This document shows, in pieces, positions 1 through 8,471 of a DNA stretch of 64,000 bases (positions are counted from its first letter, which is position 1; every line of letters begins with the position of its first letter). Location: the NCBI GenBank assembly GCA_934273635.1, contig CAKQSV010000009.1:1-64000 (forward strand). The letters run 5' to 3'. The notes below the pieces were generated by a model that saw nothing but the letters and a program-made list of their open reading frames with translations, was not told the origin of the DNA and searched no databases. This stretch comes from an uncultured Alphaproteobacteria bacterium (GTDB lineage: Bacteria; Pseudomonadota; Alphaproteobacteria; RF32; CAG-239). Made by a program: the position numbers and the translations under genes.

Positions 1-31
1 GTTTTAAATTTATTTAGTAAAGGAAAAGAAT

Positions 32-562
32 ATGTATAACAATAATTACAATGCGCGAGTTGTGCCCGAATTTATGGTCTATGGCGGTACGCCGGTCGGA
101 ATCCCAACAGGTGCTGTGCCCCAAAACGCCACCGGCGGCGCTGTCCCTCAGTGGGCACTCGGACAACAGAACCAAAATCAAGACCAGCCCCAATCACCTA
201 TACAGCAAGTATTTGGTGCGGCAAGAGACATGGCAACAGAGTATTATAAAATGAAAAATCATGGATATCAAAAGTTAGATGACTATCATCATTGTAAAGC
301 CAATTATAATGCTGCTTCAAGAGGTCCATGGGGATATAATACAGCTAAATTTTTGGGTGATAAAAAAGAACAATTTGATTTTTATTGGAATCAAGGGTAC
401 AAAGGACTGAACGAAAATCAAGCAATGACAGATATGCAACATGATCTGGGAGTTAATGCAATAGGAAGACTGAGGGGTGATTCCGGTTTATATGATAATG
501 CACAAGATGCCTGCGCAGATTATCGTGCCTTGAACTCATCGTTTCCTAAAAAATATTGGTAA
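32..562 (+). CDS. Serum amyloid A-like small protein
   Basis: A 176-residue protein with no N-terminal signal peptide. Residues 1-60 are low complexity, rich in Asn, Gln, Pro and Gly. Residues 61-113 align without gaps to human serum amyloid A as I remember that sequence: shared features include F-x3-RDM at 61-67, D-x-Y-x-H at 84-87, NY-x-AA at 91-95, RGP-x-G at 97-101 and D-x2-E at 110-113. By eye 21 of 51 positions match. A later N-x2-G-R (142-146) and the C-terminal P-x-KY also have counterparts. The start follows a strong AAAGGA ribosome site. It sits 10 bases before a Cys-rich membrane protein gene and is AT-richer than most of the window. Function unknown; a secreted or injected effector-like role is only a guess. 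The alternative is a bacterial toxin-associated domain sharing the D-x2-H / N-x2-GR pattern. Confidence 0.75.
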   Translation: MYNNNYNARVVPEFMVYGGTPVGIPTGAVPQNATGGAVPQWALGQQNQNQDQPQSPIQQVFGAARDMATEYYKMKNHGYQKLDDYHHCKANYNAASRGPWGYNTAKFLGDKKEQFDFYWNQGYKGLNENQAMTDMQHDLGVNAIGRLRGDSGLYDNAQDACADYRALNSSFPKKYW

Positions 563-572
563 AGGAAGGCAA

Positions 573-956
573 ATGTTTTATTCAAAAATTTTCAAATTAT
601 GCAGTTGGCTGATCGTGCTAAGCCTTGTTGTATGGAAAATCTATATTTTTCTTGCACAAGATAGTTGTTTAGACAGTGGCAATGTTTGGGATTATGATGA
701 AGGCAGGTGTCGTGATGATTGCTTGAGATGGGACAAGGTTCATGGATGCATTAAGATGAATGATGAGCAAGTCGCATTATTCAAAAAATGTAGGTATCAA
801 CCCGCCGGATGTGTTCCTCGGAAAGTCTTTGATGACATATGTTTGAATAATAATCTGGCTGTAAATCAGAAAACCGGAGAGTGCGATATGGATTTTACGG
901 CTGATCAGTGCCATAAGCTCGGTGATGATTGGCTTTATCCAAGTATTTGTCATTAG
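573..956 (+). CDS. Cys-rich small membrane-anchored protein
   Basis: A 127-residue protein with one hydrophobic helix at about residues 8-28 and a Cys-rich remainder, probably periplasmic and disulfide bonded. A C-x3-G-x2-W-x6-C pattern just after the helix is echoed at the C-terminus as C-x3-G-x2-W-x5-C. The same spacing appears in the unrelated protein at 62599-63042. It starts 10 bases after the serum-amyloid-like gene, with a GGAAGG ribosome site, so the two form an operon ended by a strong terminator. No family recognised. A partner or immunity role for the upstream protein is conceivable from the pairing but not shown. Confidence 0.7.
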   Translation: MFYSKIFKLCSWLIVLSLVVWKIYIFLAQDSCLDSGNVWDYDEGRCRDDCLRWDKVHGCIKMNDEQVALFKKCRYQPAGCVPRKVFDDICLNNNLAVNQKTGECDMDFTADQCHKLGDDWLYPSICH

Positions 957-963
957 CGCCACC

Positions 964-1006
964 AAACCAGAAGGCAAGAAAAATTCTTGCCTTCTGGTTT
1001 TATTTT
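964..1006 (+). terminator. Rho-independent terminator
   Basis: A perfect 17-bp stem (964-980 with 984-1000), an AAA loop, then a T-rich tail (TATTTTT). It closes the two-gene operon 32-956. Confidence 0.9.
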
Positions 1007-1047
1007 TAATACCATGAGCGTAACGTTGCTACTTATAAGGGAAAGTT

Positions 1048-1416
1048 ATGATTATAGATACTATAAAAAAATTCATTATTGATACAGCCAAACTGTTTTG
1101 GCCTTTCAGGTGGTATATTGTAGGCTATCTGTGGTGGTGGGCTTTTTCCGTTACTGAATATCTTAATCCCCCGGCCGCCAATGACCCGATTTTGAAATAT
1201 GAATATGGCCGAGGCGCTTGGAACTACGTAAGTCAGGAAGTGTATATTGAAAGTATGAAGCTTTTTATCCGTGAAGATACACTTGTGTTTCTGTTGGCTG
1301 CAAGCAATATGCGTCATCATCCGTTGTTGGCGAAAATCATTTTACTTTCGCCGTGGCTGTTGACCTTATGCGGGGCTGTACTCCTCTTAGGACAATGGTT
1401 GATAGAAAAAATATAA
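1048..1416 (+). CDS. Small two-helix membrane protein, paralogue A
   Basis: A 122-residue protein with hydrophobic stretches near the N-terminus (about 18-40) and at the C-terminus (about 98-118). It starts after an AAGGGAAAG ribosome site. It is clearly paralogous to the protein at 1532-1864: both have an L/F-W-x-F-[RK]-WYI-x2-Y segment at the start of the first helix and an SNMR-x-HP-x2-AK segment before the last. No family recognised. The duplicated copies lie beside a serum-amyloid-like gene in an AT-rich stretch, which could suggest an accessory locus. Confidence 0.65.
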   Translation: MIIDTIKKFIIDTAKLFWPFRWYIVGYLWWWAFSVTEYLNPPAANDPILKYEYGRGAWNYVSQEVYIESMKLFIREDTLVFLLAASNMRHHPLLAKIILLSPWLLTLCGAVLLLGQWLIEKI

Positions 1417-1435
1417 TAAATGACGGAGAATTGGG

Positions 1436-1522
1436 ATGAAATATATTTTTTCTTGCGTCTGCTTAATCGGCTGTTGTGTTGGCGTTAATGCCATGGCTGA
1501 GGACAAATGCGATTTATGGTAA
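1436..1522 (+). CDS. 28-residue secreted peptide or gene remnant
   Basis: A short frame between the two paralogous membrane proteins with a GGAG ribosome site before its ATG. The translation is a near-complete signal peptide (MKY start, Cys-rich hydrophobic core, ANAMA-like end in V-N-A-M-A) followed by only seven residues, EDKCDLW. It could be a tiny exported peptide or the stump of a secreted protein that has lost its body. Too short for any homology claim. Confidence 0.4.
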   Translation: MKYIFSCVCLIGCCVGVNAMAEDKCDLW

Positions 1523-1531
1523 ATAAGCAAA

Positions 1532-1864
1532 GTGATTGAAGTGACTAATATCAAGGAATCTTTGACAGAAACATTTAATCTTCTTTGGAAGTTTAAGTGG
1601 TATATAGCTCCTTACATGCTGTTTTATCTTCTTTTGTTAATAAATTATCTTATACCGTCACCCAAAAATTATTGCATATGGGATAATGAAATCTGGTATA
1701 CCTACGCGCAACCACAGTATTTAAGAATAACCGAGCTGATGCTGATCATATTTTTACTGCTTTTTCTTGTTTGCACCAGCAATATGCGGAATCACCCCAC
1801 CATAGCAAAATGTATTTTTTTATCATCCTTGTGGTTTTTAGCTGTTTTTTTACAAATGGTGTAG
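1532..1864 (+). CDS. Small two-helix membrane protein, paralogue B
   Basis: A 110-residue membrane protein starting at a GTG codon 9 bases after the preceding 28-codon frame; no strong ribosome site is visible, so it may be translationally coupled. The GTG start is favoured because from there it aligns end to end with the copy at 1048-1416 (L-W-x-F-x-WYI and SNMR-x-HP-x2-AK segments). Two hydrophobic helices, at about 25-42 and 70-108. Function unknown. Confidence 0.6.
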   Translation: MIEVTNIKESLTETFNLLWKFKWYIAPYMLFYLLLLINYLIPSPKNYCIWDNEIWYTYAQPQYLRITELMLIIFLLLFLVCTSNMRNHPTIAKCIFLSSLWFLAVFLQMV

Positions 1865-1905
1865 TTATCTTTTTGTAAATACATATAATCAGAAAGATGT
1901 TGTCG

Positions 1906-2658
1906 ATGAAGAATAAAAAAGTTTTATATTTTCTGCCGCTTTTATTGCTGGTTGGGTTTTGTGTGAGGTCAGACCTAAGGCAAACGCCGCCGGACAAAGC
2001 CGCCTTTTTTGCCAAGCACCATATTGCGGGCGATACTTTGGTGCCGGCGGATTTTGACTTTGAAACTTGTCGGCAGGTGCTTTCGCAACATGTGTATCCG
2101 CATTACGGCGATAAAGCCGTGCGCAACATCAGGGAATATATGGTTCCGCCGGAACTTTTCAGCGGTTTTTATCCGCCGTCAGAAAAGTTGTTTTTTTATA
2201 ATGTGGCGTTTACCGATAATTTTCAGGCTCTGGGTTTTGATGAAGCAGAAATTAAAAAATTTTTCCCCGACCAACCGGAAACTGACGACAAGTCGGCTGA
2301 TTTCCGCTTAGTCGGACTCATTGCCCGTGTCGGAGAAAACATTTATTTAACCGGTGCCTATGGCAGTTGCGGCTCGTTCGGTTGTCCTGCCGATTTAGTC
2401 GCCAAAGAAAATGGACAGCTAAAACGTTACCGCGCCGACTTGCTGTTTTCTTCTTGCGCGGAGGTAAGTTACCGTAAAGGCTCAACCACGCCGGAGGTTT
2501 TCAACTGCGATATTGCCGGCGGATTTGATTATGCCTTGCGGGCAGACGCTCGTTTTTATCCGCCGTTAAATGATTTGCTCGATAAGTATTATGCCGTCTA
2601 TCAGGACTATGTGCAGCAATATATTCAACCAACAAAAAAAGACCTATCGGAACGATAA
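1906..2658 (+). CDS. Putative secreted protein, unknown family
   Basis: About 250 residues with an N-terminal basic-hydrophobic export signal (MKNKK then a Leu-rich core). I choose the ATG at 1906 because AGAAAG lies 9 bases upstream; an in-frame ATG at 1897 is too close to that site. There are Cys residues in the C-terminal half (GSCGSFGC, SSCAE), consistent with periplasmic disulfides. No lipobox of the usual form. The family is not recognised. The last codons overlap the minus-strand terminator of the next gene. Confidence 0.6.
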   Translation: MKNKKVLYFLPLLLLVGFCVRSDLRQTPPDKAAFFAKHHIAGDTLVPADFDFETCRQVLSQHVYPHYGDKAVRNIREYMVPPELFSGFYPPSEKLFFYNVAFTDNFQALGFDEAEIKKFFPDQPETDDKSADFRLVGLIARVGENIYLTGAYGSCGSFGCPADLVAKENGQLKRYRADLLFSSCAEVSYRKGSTTPEVFNCDIAGGFDYALRADARFYPPLNDLLDKYYAVYQDYVQQYIQPTKKDLSER

Positions 2659-2664
2659 GTCTTT
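2634..2664 (-). terminator. Terminator for the small membrane gene at 2681-2872
   Basis: Read on the minus strand: an 11-bp stem with one mismatch (2654-2664 with 2638-2648), a 5-base loop and a run of T (the A-run 2634-2640 on the plus strand). It overlaps the 3' end of the convergent gene. Confidence 0.6.
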
Positions 2665-2680
2665 ATAGAACAAAGAGAGT

Positions 2681-2872
2681 TTAGCGGCAGGAGTAGTCGC
2701 CGAGCCAAGAGTCTTTGCGAGCGAGCCAACAATATATAATTACGCCCAAAAGCAGATAAGCCCCAACGCCCATCATAGCCAAGCCATAACCGGAACGAGC
2801 CACAAACAACACAACCTCACCAACGGCAGCCAGCATAATACCGATTACTGCCAAAAAATTTCTTTTATTCAT
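2681..2872 (-). CDS. Small two-helix membrane protein
   Basis: A 63-residue protein with two hydrophobic helices (about residues 5-23 and 27-46) and a short charged tail. The ATG at 2872 begins a typical MNKRNF basic N-terminus; a longer frame up to 2917 needs a TTG start and adds an unlikely extension. The ribosome site is weak. Convergent with the preceding gene. No family recognised. Confidence 0.5.
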   Translation of the reverse strand: MNKRNFLAVIGIMLAAVGEVVLFVARSGYGLAMMGVGAYLLLGVIIYCWLARKDSWLGDYSCR

Positions 2873-3019
2873 AAATTGATATTTTAATATGTTAATAATA
2901 GTTATTACGCTACTCAATATAACAAATCACGCCGTTTTTGTCAATAATTTGTCTTGAAATTTTTGCTAACCGTTTTTTCATTATTTTTGCGGTAACATAG
3001 CCCTAAAAAGGGGAACACC

Positions 3020-3418
3020 ATGAATCAATATTCAAAACAGTTTGCATTAGTCAACCGTATTAAGGCGATTGTGCGGCTGACGGGGCGCGCTATTCGCGGT
3101 CGCAATCGTCGTAACGAAATTTCGGAGGACATCGCGCGCAAAATTCAAAAGTCGTCTTATGAGGTGGAGCGTAGCGTTAAACCTGAGGAATATACGCCGC
3201 CATATAAAGCCATTGCCAAGCAGTTGCAGGTGCGCGACGCCTATATTTATTCCGCGGCGGTCAGCGCTCTGACCGAAATTGCCAAACAAAAGACCATATA
3301 CCGCGATAGTATTGTCAAAATTTTAACCCAACAGCTGAAAGACAAAGAAATCCCGCTCGACCTGCAAGATTATATTCGGCAAAAGCTCAAAGATATTACC
3401 GCCCGCGCCGTGCAATAA
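3020..3418 (+). CDS. Basic helical protein of unknown function
   Basis: A 132-residue, predicted all-helical, Lys/Arg-rich cytosolic protein with no signal or membrane segment. The N-terminal third carries RAIRGRNRR, which might bind nucleic acid or a membrane surface, but no motif is decisive. The start has AAAAAGGGG upstream. It stands alone, convergent with the efflux operon and separated from it by a two-way terminator. Not recognised. Confidence 0.55.
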   Translation: MNQYSKQFALVNRIKAIVRLTGRAIRGRNRRNEISEDIARKIQKSSYEVERSVKPEEYTPPYKAIAKQLQVRDAYIYSAAVSALTEIAKQKTIYRDSIVKILTQQLKDKEIPLDLQDYIRQKLKDITARAVQ

Positions 3419-3426
3419 TTTTTCAC

Positions 3427-3458
3427 AAAAAAATAAGCTCCGAAGAGCTTATTTTTTT
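3427..3458. terminator. Bidirectional terminator
   Basis: A perfect 14-bp inverted repeat with a CGAA loop, A-run on the left and T-run on the right. It lies between convergent genes and would serve both strands. Confidence 0.9.
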
Positions 3459-3464
3459 GCATAT

Positions 3465-6400
3465 TTAGCGATGTTTCTGAATTTGTTCCTGATGCGAGGT
3501 CTTCCAACCGTTCGTTTTCTCTCGCAGGGTCTGGAACAAAATATACAACAGCGGAATAATCACCAAACCGCCGGCCGTACCAACCAACATACCGTAGAAC
3601 ACCGGCACGCCGATGGCAATACGGCTTGAGGCGCCGGCGCCCGTGGCCACAATCATTGGGAACACACCTAAAATAAAGGTGAAAGCGGTCATCAACACGG
3701 CGCGAAAACGTTCGCGGGTGCCTGTCATTGCCGCCTCGACAATGCTTGCGCCTTGTTCGCGTTCTTCTTTGGAGAACTCAACCACCAAAATCGCGTTCTT
3801 GGCAGCCAAACCAACCAACAAAATCAAACCTAATTGCGCATAAATACTGAGTGGCAATTCGGTAATGAACAATCCGGCAAACGCGCCGAGCATAGCCACC
3901 GTCACCGAGGTTAATACCGGCAGCGGCGTCGACCAGCTTTCATATTGCGCCACCAAAAACAGATAAGCAAATGTGATAGCCAACGCAATCAAATAGCCGA
4001 TTTGTCCCTGACTGTTCTTTTCTTGGTAGCTCATGCCCGACCAGTCATAGCTGAAACCCTGCGGCAATTTTTGCGATAAAGCCTCAACCGCGCCCATCGC
4101 CTGACCTGTACTTGAGGACGGACTCTGCACGGCGGTAATTGTGGCGCTCGGGTATTGGTTATAACGGCTAACCACGCGCGGCGACAACACCTTGCGCAGT
4201 TTAATCATCGTACCGAGCGGCACCATCTCGCCATTAAGGTTTTGCACATGCAAATCCTCAATACTGTTCAGGTCTTTACGATAGGCCCAGTCAGATTGAA
4301 TCATCACCTTGTTCACCTGTGTGCCGAAGTTCACGTCATTAACATAACTTGAACCTAAAAACGCCTGCAATACCGCAAAGATGTTGCCGACCGGTACTTT
4401 CATTGACTCCGCTTTGGCACGGTCAATATCAATATAGATATTCGGGGTCGAGGCGGTGTATGTTGTGTAGGCATAAGCCACATCCGGCGAACGATTCATC
4501 ATCGCCAACGCCTGATGCACTGCGGCCTCAATCTTCTTGGCGTCATCGGTATCCAATGACTGCAAACGATAGTCCATACCGCCGCTCATACCCAAACCCA
4601 TAATCGCCGGCGGCTCAAACATCTGAATTTCTGCCTCGGGCAAAGCCTGTACTTTGGCGCGCAGACGGTTCATAATATTGGTTGAATACAGCTCATCGCC
4701 TTTGCGTTGGCTCCACGGGTCAAGCGTGATAATCGACATGCCGACGTTCTCGCCGCTGCCGCCGATCATCGAAGTTCCGACCACGTTCATAACGCCATTG
4801 ACGCCTTTTTCTGATTTAACAATCTTATAAATATTGTCCATCACTTTTTGAGTGCGTTCGCGGGATGCGCCTTCCGGCAGTTGAACGTTGGCAAAAATAA
4901 CGCCCTGATCCTCACTCGGAATAAACGATGTGTGGCTAATTTTCAAAAACGCCAGATTGCCCAGAATCAGCAAGCCTAAAATTAAGGCGACAACGCTAAC
5001 CTTGCGTCCCAAAACCGCCACGGCGTACACATAAGAGTTGCGAGACTTGTTTAAGATGTTGTTAAACCAAAACAACGGGCCTGAGGTGACGTCTTTCAGC
5101 GGACGCAGCAAGGTGGCGCACAATGCCGGCGACAAGGTCAACGCGTTGATGGAAGAGAACGCAACCGCGGTTGAAATCGCAATCGCAAACTGCTGATAAA
5201 TTTTACCGGTAATACCGCCGATAAAACCAATCGGCACAAAAATAGCCAACAATACCAAAGTCGTGGCGATAACCGCGCTTGAAACCTGCTCCATGGCTTT
5301 AATCGTGGCGTGTTTCGGGTCAAGGTTTTCTTCCTTCATCAAAAACAACACGCGTTCGACCACCACAATTGCATCGTCCACCACCAGACCGATAGCCAAC
5401 ACCAAACCGAACAGCGTCAGCATATTCAGACTGTATCCCATGGCGAGCATGACCGCAAAAGTTGCGAACAAAGACACCGGAATCGTCAGCGACGGAATCA
5501 AGGTTGAGCGCCAGTCTTGCAAAAAGATGTAGCATACAAAAATAACCAATGCGAAAGTCAAAACCAAAGTGAAGACAACTTCTTCAATTGAAGCTTTGAT
5601 GTATTCGGTTGAGTCATAACCGATGGTGTAGTTCATATCTTTGGGGAAAGATTTTGCCAAACGCACCATTTCTTTTTTAACATTAGCCATGGTGTCCAAC
5701 GCATTAGCGCCCGACAACAGGTTAAGCGCGATAGACACGTTCGACTGAGCATTAAAAGTGGCGTCGGTCTGATAACTCTCCAGTCCGACCTCAACACGGG
5801 CAACGTCTTTCAGTCTGACCAAGCCGCCTTCTTCGGCAGTCCGGACAATAATGTTTTCAAACTCTTCCTTAGAGTTCAAACGTCCCTGTGTTTGCAACGT
5901 GTAAACCATTTGCTGTTTGCCATCACCGGGCATCGCGCCAACCTTACCCAACGAGGGCTGATAGTTTTGGCTCTCAATCGCCGCGGTAATGGTGTTGACC
6001 GGAATATTCATCGCTGTAATTTTGTCCGAATCAAGCCAAACGCGCATACTCAGCTTTGGTGAATAAACCGTAACCTCACCAACGCCTTTTACACGGCTGA
6101 TAGGGTTTTTGATGTTGTTTTGCACATAGTTGCTCAGCTCTTGAGAAGAGTAAGTGCCGTTTGGCGAGCCGATTGCGATAAAGCCCAACATATTTGATGA
6201 ACGGCTCTTAACCGTCAAACCTTGACGGGTCACATCGGTCGGCAACTTCGAGGTCGCTTGTTGAATACGGTTTTGCACCTTGACTTGCGCCATATCCGAA
6301 TCCATACCGACCTTAAACGTAACCGTCAGCGAATATCTTGAGTCTTCTGAAGAAGAAGACATATACAGCATATTTTCAATACCGTTGATTTCTTCTTCCA

Positions 6401-6596
6401 ACGGAATACCGACAGTCTTAGCAATCACTTCGGCACTGGCGCCGGGGTAGTTGGCTGAGACCACAACTTCCGGCGGTGTAATTTCAGGATATAAAGCAAT
6501 CGGCAGCGAAAACACCGAGATAACACCGGCAATAGTCAGCACCAACGAGATGACCATTGCAAAACGCGGACGTTCAATAAAAATTCTAGAAAACAT
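3465..6596 (-). CDS. RND multidrug efflux permease (HAE-1/AcrB type)
   Basis: A 1043-residue inner-membrane proton/drug antiporter, normal length for AcrB-type pumps. It begins [13 protein letters not shown] as expected for the first cytoplasmic segment. The proton-relay Asp pair is in [12 protein letters not shown] near residue 400, and the TM10 Lys in [13 protein letters not shown]. Two repeats of 6 membrane helices and two large periplasmic loops are evident. It starts 4 bases after the membrane-fusion gene, with AAAGGAAGT as ribosome site, and is the last gene of a TetR-MFP-RND operon. No outer-membrane TolC gene is in the window. Substrates cannot be told from sequence. Confidence 0.95.
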   Translation of the reverse strand: MFSRIFIERPRFAMVISLVLTIAGVISVFSLPIALYPEITPPEVVVSANYPGASAEVIAKTVGIPLEEEINGIENMLYMSSSSEDSRYSLTVTFKVGMDSDMAQVKVQNRIQQATSKLPTDVTRQGLTVKSRSSNMLGFIAIGSPNGTYSSQELSNYVQNNIKNPISRVKGVGEVTVYSPKLSMRVWLDSDKITAMNIPVNTITAAIESQNYQPSLGKVGAMPGDGKQQMVYTLQTQGRLNSKEEFENIIVRTAEEGGLVRLKDVARVEVGLESYQTDATFNAQSNVSIALNLLSGANALDTMANVKKEMVRLAKSFPKDMNYTIGYDSTEYIKASIEEVVFTLVLTFALVIFVCYIFLQDWRSTLIPSLTIPVSLFATFAVMLAMGYSLNMLTLFGLVLAIGLVVDDAIVVVERVLFLMKEENLDPKHATIKAMEQVSSAVIATTLVLLAIFVPIGFIGGITGKIYQQFAIAISTAVAFSSINALTLSPALCATLLRPLKDVTSGPLFWFNNILNKSRNSYVYAVAVLGRKVSVVALILGLLILGNLAFLKISHTSFIPSEDQGVIFANVQLPEGASRERTQKVMDNIYKIVKSEKGVNGVMNVVGTSMIGGSGENVGMSIITLDPWSQRKGDELYSTNIMNRLRAKVQALPEAEIQMFEPPAIMGLGMSGGMDYRLQSLDTDDAKKIEAAVHQALAMMNRSPDVAYAYTTYTASTPNIYIDIDRAKAESMKVPVGNIFAVLQAFLGSSYVNDVNFGTQVNKVMIQSDWAYRKDLNSIEDLHVQNLNGEMVPLGTMIKLRKVLSPRVVSRYNQYPSATITAVQSPSSSTGQAMGAVEALSQKLPQGFSYDWSGMSYQEKNSQGQIGYLIALAITFAYLFLVAQYESWSTPLPVLTSVTVAMLGAFAGLFITELPLSIYAQLGLILLVGLAAKNAILVVEFSKEEREQGASIVEAAMTGTRERFRAVLMTAFTFILGVFPMIVATGAGASSRIAIGVPVFYGMLVGTAGGLVIIPLLYILFQTLREKTNGWKTSHQEQIQKHR

Positions 6597-6599
6597 TGG

Positions 6600-7760
6600 T
6601 TACTTTCCTTCCGGTACAATACTGCTGGCCTTAACTTTTTGACCGCTTGTGACTTTAGTCAAACCCTGAATCACCACATTTTCGCCGGCTTTGAGACCAT
6701 CAGTGATGATTTGCTTGTCATCAACCGCGTCACCAACGACAACGCGGCGCTGTTCGGCTATGCTGTCGTCTCCAACCACAACCACATAGTTGCCGTTAGC
6801 GTCTTGCGCCACAGCCGATTGCGGAACCAAAACCGCGTCTTGAGGTGCTGTGGTGCTGAGCAAAACCTGAACATAGTTCCCCGGAACCAAAAGTTGCTCG
6901 TTGTTGTCAAATTCATCATAAACGGCAATGGTTGCAGTTTCTGTGTTCACCTCGTTATCCGTAAAGCGATATTTGGGTTTAACGCTGATTTTGCTTGCGT
7001 TCGGCAAAACAATCTCGGTGTCGGTAATCTCAGTGGAGTTCCCGTATCCCAGCTTCTGTCGAACATTAACAAGGTCTTTGTCATTAACCGAATAAACCAC
7101 GCGGATAGGGTTGGTTTGTACAATCTTAGCCAGCGTCTGCAGTGTGGAGTTCACATAGTTACCCTCAGTTACTAACGCCTTGCCAATATAACCGCTGATT
7201 GGCGCTTTGATTGTGGTGTAGTTCACATCAATCTTTGCCAAATCCAAGTTTGCCTTGGCTTGTTGAACCGCGGCACGAGCTGACTCAAGCTCATTTTTAG
7301 CGGAATCCAAAGCCGCTTCTGAGGCAAATTTCTGCTTGTTGAGGGCAACCTGACGTTTATAGTCTTTTTCCACTTTGAGCAGGTTAGCCTTGGCTTTTGC
7401 CAATGCGGCTTCTGACAGTTCCAAATTAGCCATATAACGCTGTTGTTCAATCACGAACAAGATGTCGCCTTCCTGCACAAAACTACCTTCCTGAAACAAC
7501 ACTTTTTCTACATATCCGGTAATTTGCGGACGCAGATTTACGCTTTTGATAGCCTCAACATGACCAATATAACTCTTGCGTGGAGCCACGTTTTCAATCG
7601 TTGCTTTGTCGGTCACCACATAAGGTGTGCCGCCGCCCATCATCGCAGCCATGCCGCCGACCTGTGGTGTCAAACGCCCTTTAAGATACCAACCGGCAGC
7701 GCCGCAGCACAAAAAAATCGCTAAATTTTTTAAAATGGTTCTTTTTTTCACAATCAGCAT
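6600..7760 (-). CDS. RND efflux membrane-fusion protein (AcrA type)
   Basis: A 386-residue periplasmic adaptor linking the RND pump downstream to an outer-membrane channel. It has an N-terminal signal anchor (about residues 8-25) without a lipobox Cys. A lipoyl/barrel-sandwich half (ITGYVEKVLFQEGSFVQEGD) precedes an Ala/Lys-rich helical hairpin at about 110-175. The second lipoyl half follows (TIKAPISGYIGKALVTEG), then beta-barrel and membrane-proximal domains. The ribosome site is GAAAGGATTAG. It lies 4 bases after the regulator gene and is co-transcribed with it. Confidence 0.93.
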   Translation of the reverse strand: MLIVKKRTILKNLAIFLCCGAAGWYLKGRLTPQVGGMAAMMGGGTPYVVTDKATIENVAPRKSYIGHVEAIKSVNLRPQITGYVEKVLFQEGSFVQEGDILFVIEQQRYMANLELSEAALAKAKANLLKVEKDYKRQVALNKQKFASEAALDSAKNELESARAAVQQAKANLDLAKIDVNYTTIKAPISGYIGKALVTEGNYVNSTLQTLAKIVQTNPIRVVYSVNDKDLVNVRQKLGYGNSTEITDTEIVLPNASKISVKPKYRFTDNEVNTETATIAVYDEFDNNEQLLVPGNYVQVLLSTTAPQDAVLVPQSAVAQDANGNYVVVVGDDSIAEQRRVVVGDAVDDKQIITDGLKAGENVVIQGLTKVTSGQKVKASSIVPEGK

Positions 7761-7764
7761 TATT

Positions 7765-8385
7765 CTAATCCTTTCGGCTCAACAGAGCGTTTATAACAAA
7801 GTCAAAACTAAAAGCGGCGGTTTCGCACAAACACACGGAATCTTGATGACAAAGCTTGTCCCCCAACAACCCGACCCACATGTTGTGGATAGTACACGCC
7901 ATAGCGTCAAGGTCAATATCAGAGGCAATATTTCCACTGTTTTGTTCGTTCTTTAACGCGTTAAAAATTGTTTTGCGCGGCAACGCCCGATACTCTTCAA
8001 ACAAGTCTTTAAACGAGTTTACCAACCCGTTTGACCACTCCATTTGAAACATCAAAAAATAAGAAAGTTTGCTGAAGTTTTGGTCTTTGTCCAGCAACTC
8101 GGCCAAAAACATAAAATGACGTTTGAGCTCGTCAAGTGTTTGAGGGCAGGGCAAATACGATTCCAATTTCGCCCGCGTGTTCTGAAAATCTTCCACAATC
8201 AACGCTTTCAGAATATCGGGCTTGTTCCTAAAATACCAATAGATAGCGCCTTTGGTCAAATTAATGCTTTTGGCAATATCATCAATGGTTGTGCGGGTAT
8301 ACCCCTTGTCGCAAAACATATCAAGCGCGGCTTGCAAAATGTCGCGACGGGTCTGCTCGGCTTCTTCTTTAGTACGGCGTGCCAT
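7765..8385 (-). CDS. TetR-family repressor of the efflux operon (AcrR-like)
   Basis: A 206-residue regulator. Residues 1-60 form a TetR helix-turn-helix very like AcrR/TtgR: ARRTKEEAEQTRRDIL, then TIDDIAKSINLTKGAIYWYF. The remaining helices form the ligand pocket and dimer interface, as usual for the family. It is the first gene of the operon with the MFP and RND genes, so it probably represses its own promoter. A TACATAC...GTATGTA operator lies 18 bases before its start. Inducer unknown. Confidence 0.9.
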   Translation of the reverse strand: MARRTKEEAEQTRRDILQAALDMFCDKGYTRTTIDDIAKSINLTKGAIYWYFRNKPDILKALIVEDFQNTRAKLESYLPCPQTLDELKRHFMFLAELLDKDQNFSKLSYFLMFQMEWSNGLVNSFKDLFEEYRALPRKTIFNALKNEQNSGNIASDIDLDAMACTIHNMWVGLLGDKLCHQDSVCLCETAAFSFDFVINALLSRKD

Positions 8386-8402
8386 AAATCCAAACTCAAA
8401 AA

Positions 8403-8432
8403 TTATACATACGTTCGGGGAGGTATGTATAA
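8403..8432. promoter_or_regulatory. AcrR-like operator
   Basis: A perfect 10-bp inverted repeat, TTATACATAC / GTATGTATAA, with a 10-base spacer. The half-site matches the TACATAC/GTATGTA core that I recall for E. coli acrAB. It covers the -10 region of the regulator promoter. Confidence 0.85.
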
Positions 8433-8452
8433 CATTTTAAAAAATTTTTCAA
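8424..8452 (-). promoter_or_regulatory. Promoter of the TetR-MFP-RND operon
   Basis: On the minus strand, TTGAAA (8452-8447), a 17-base spacer, then TACATA (8429-8424) inside the right half of the operator. This placement fits direct repression. Confidence 0.5.
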
Positions 8453-8471
8453 GCAAAAAAATCAAATTTTT

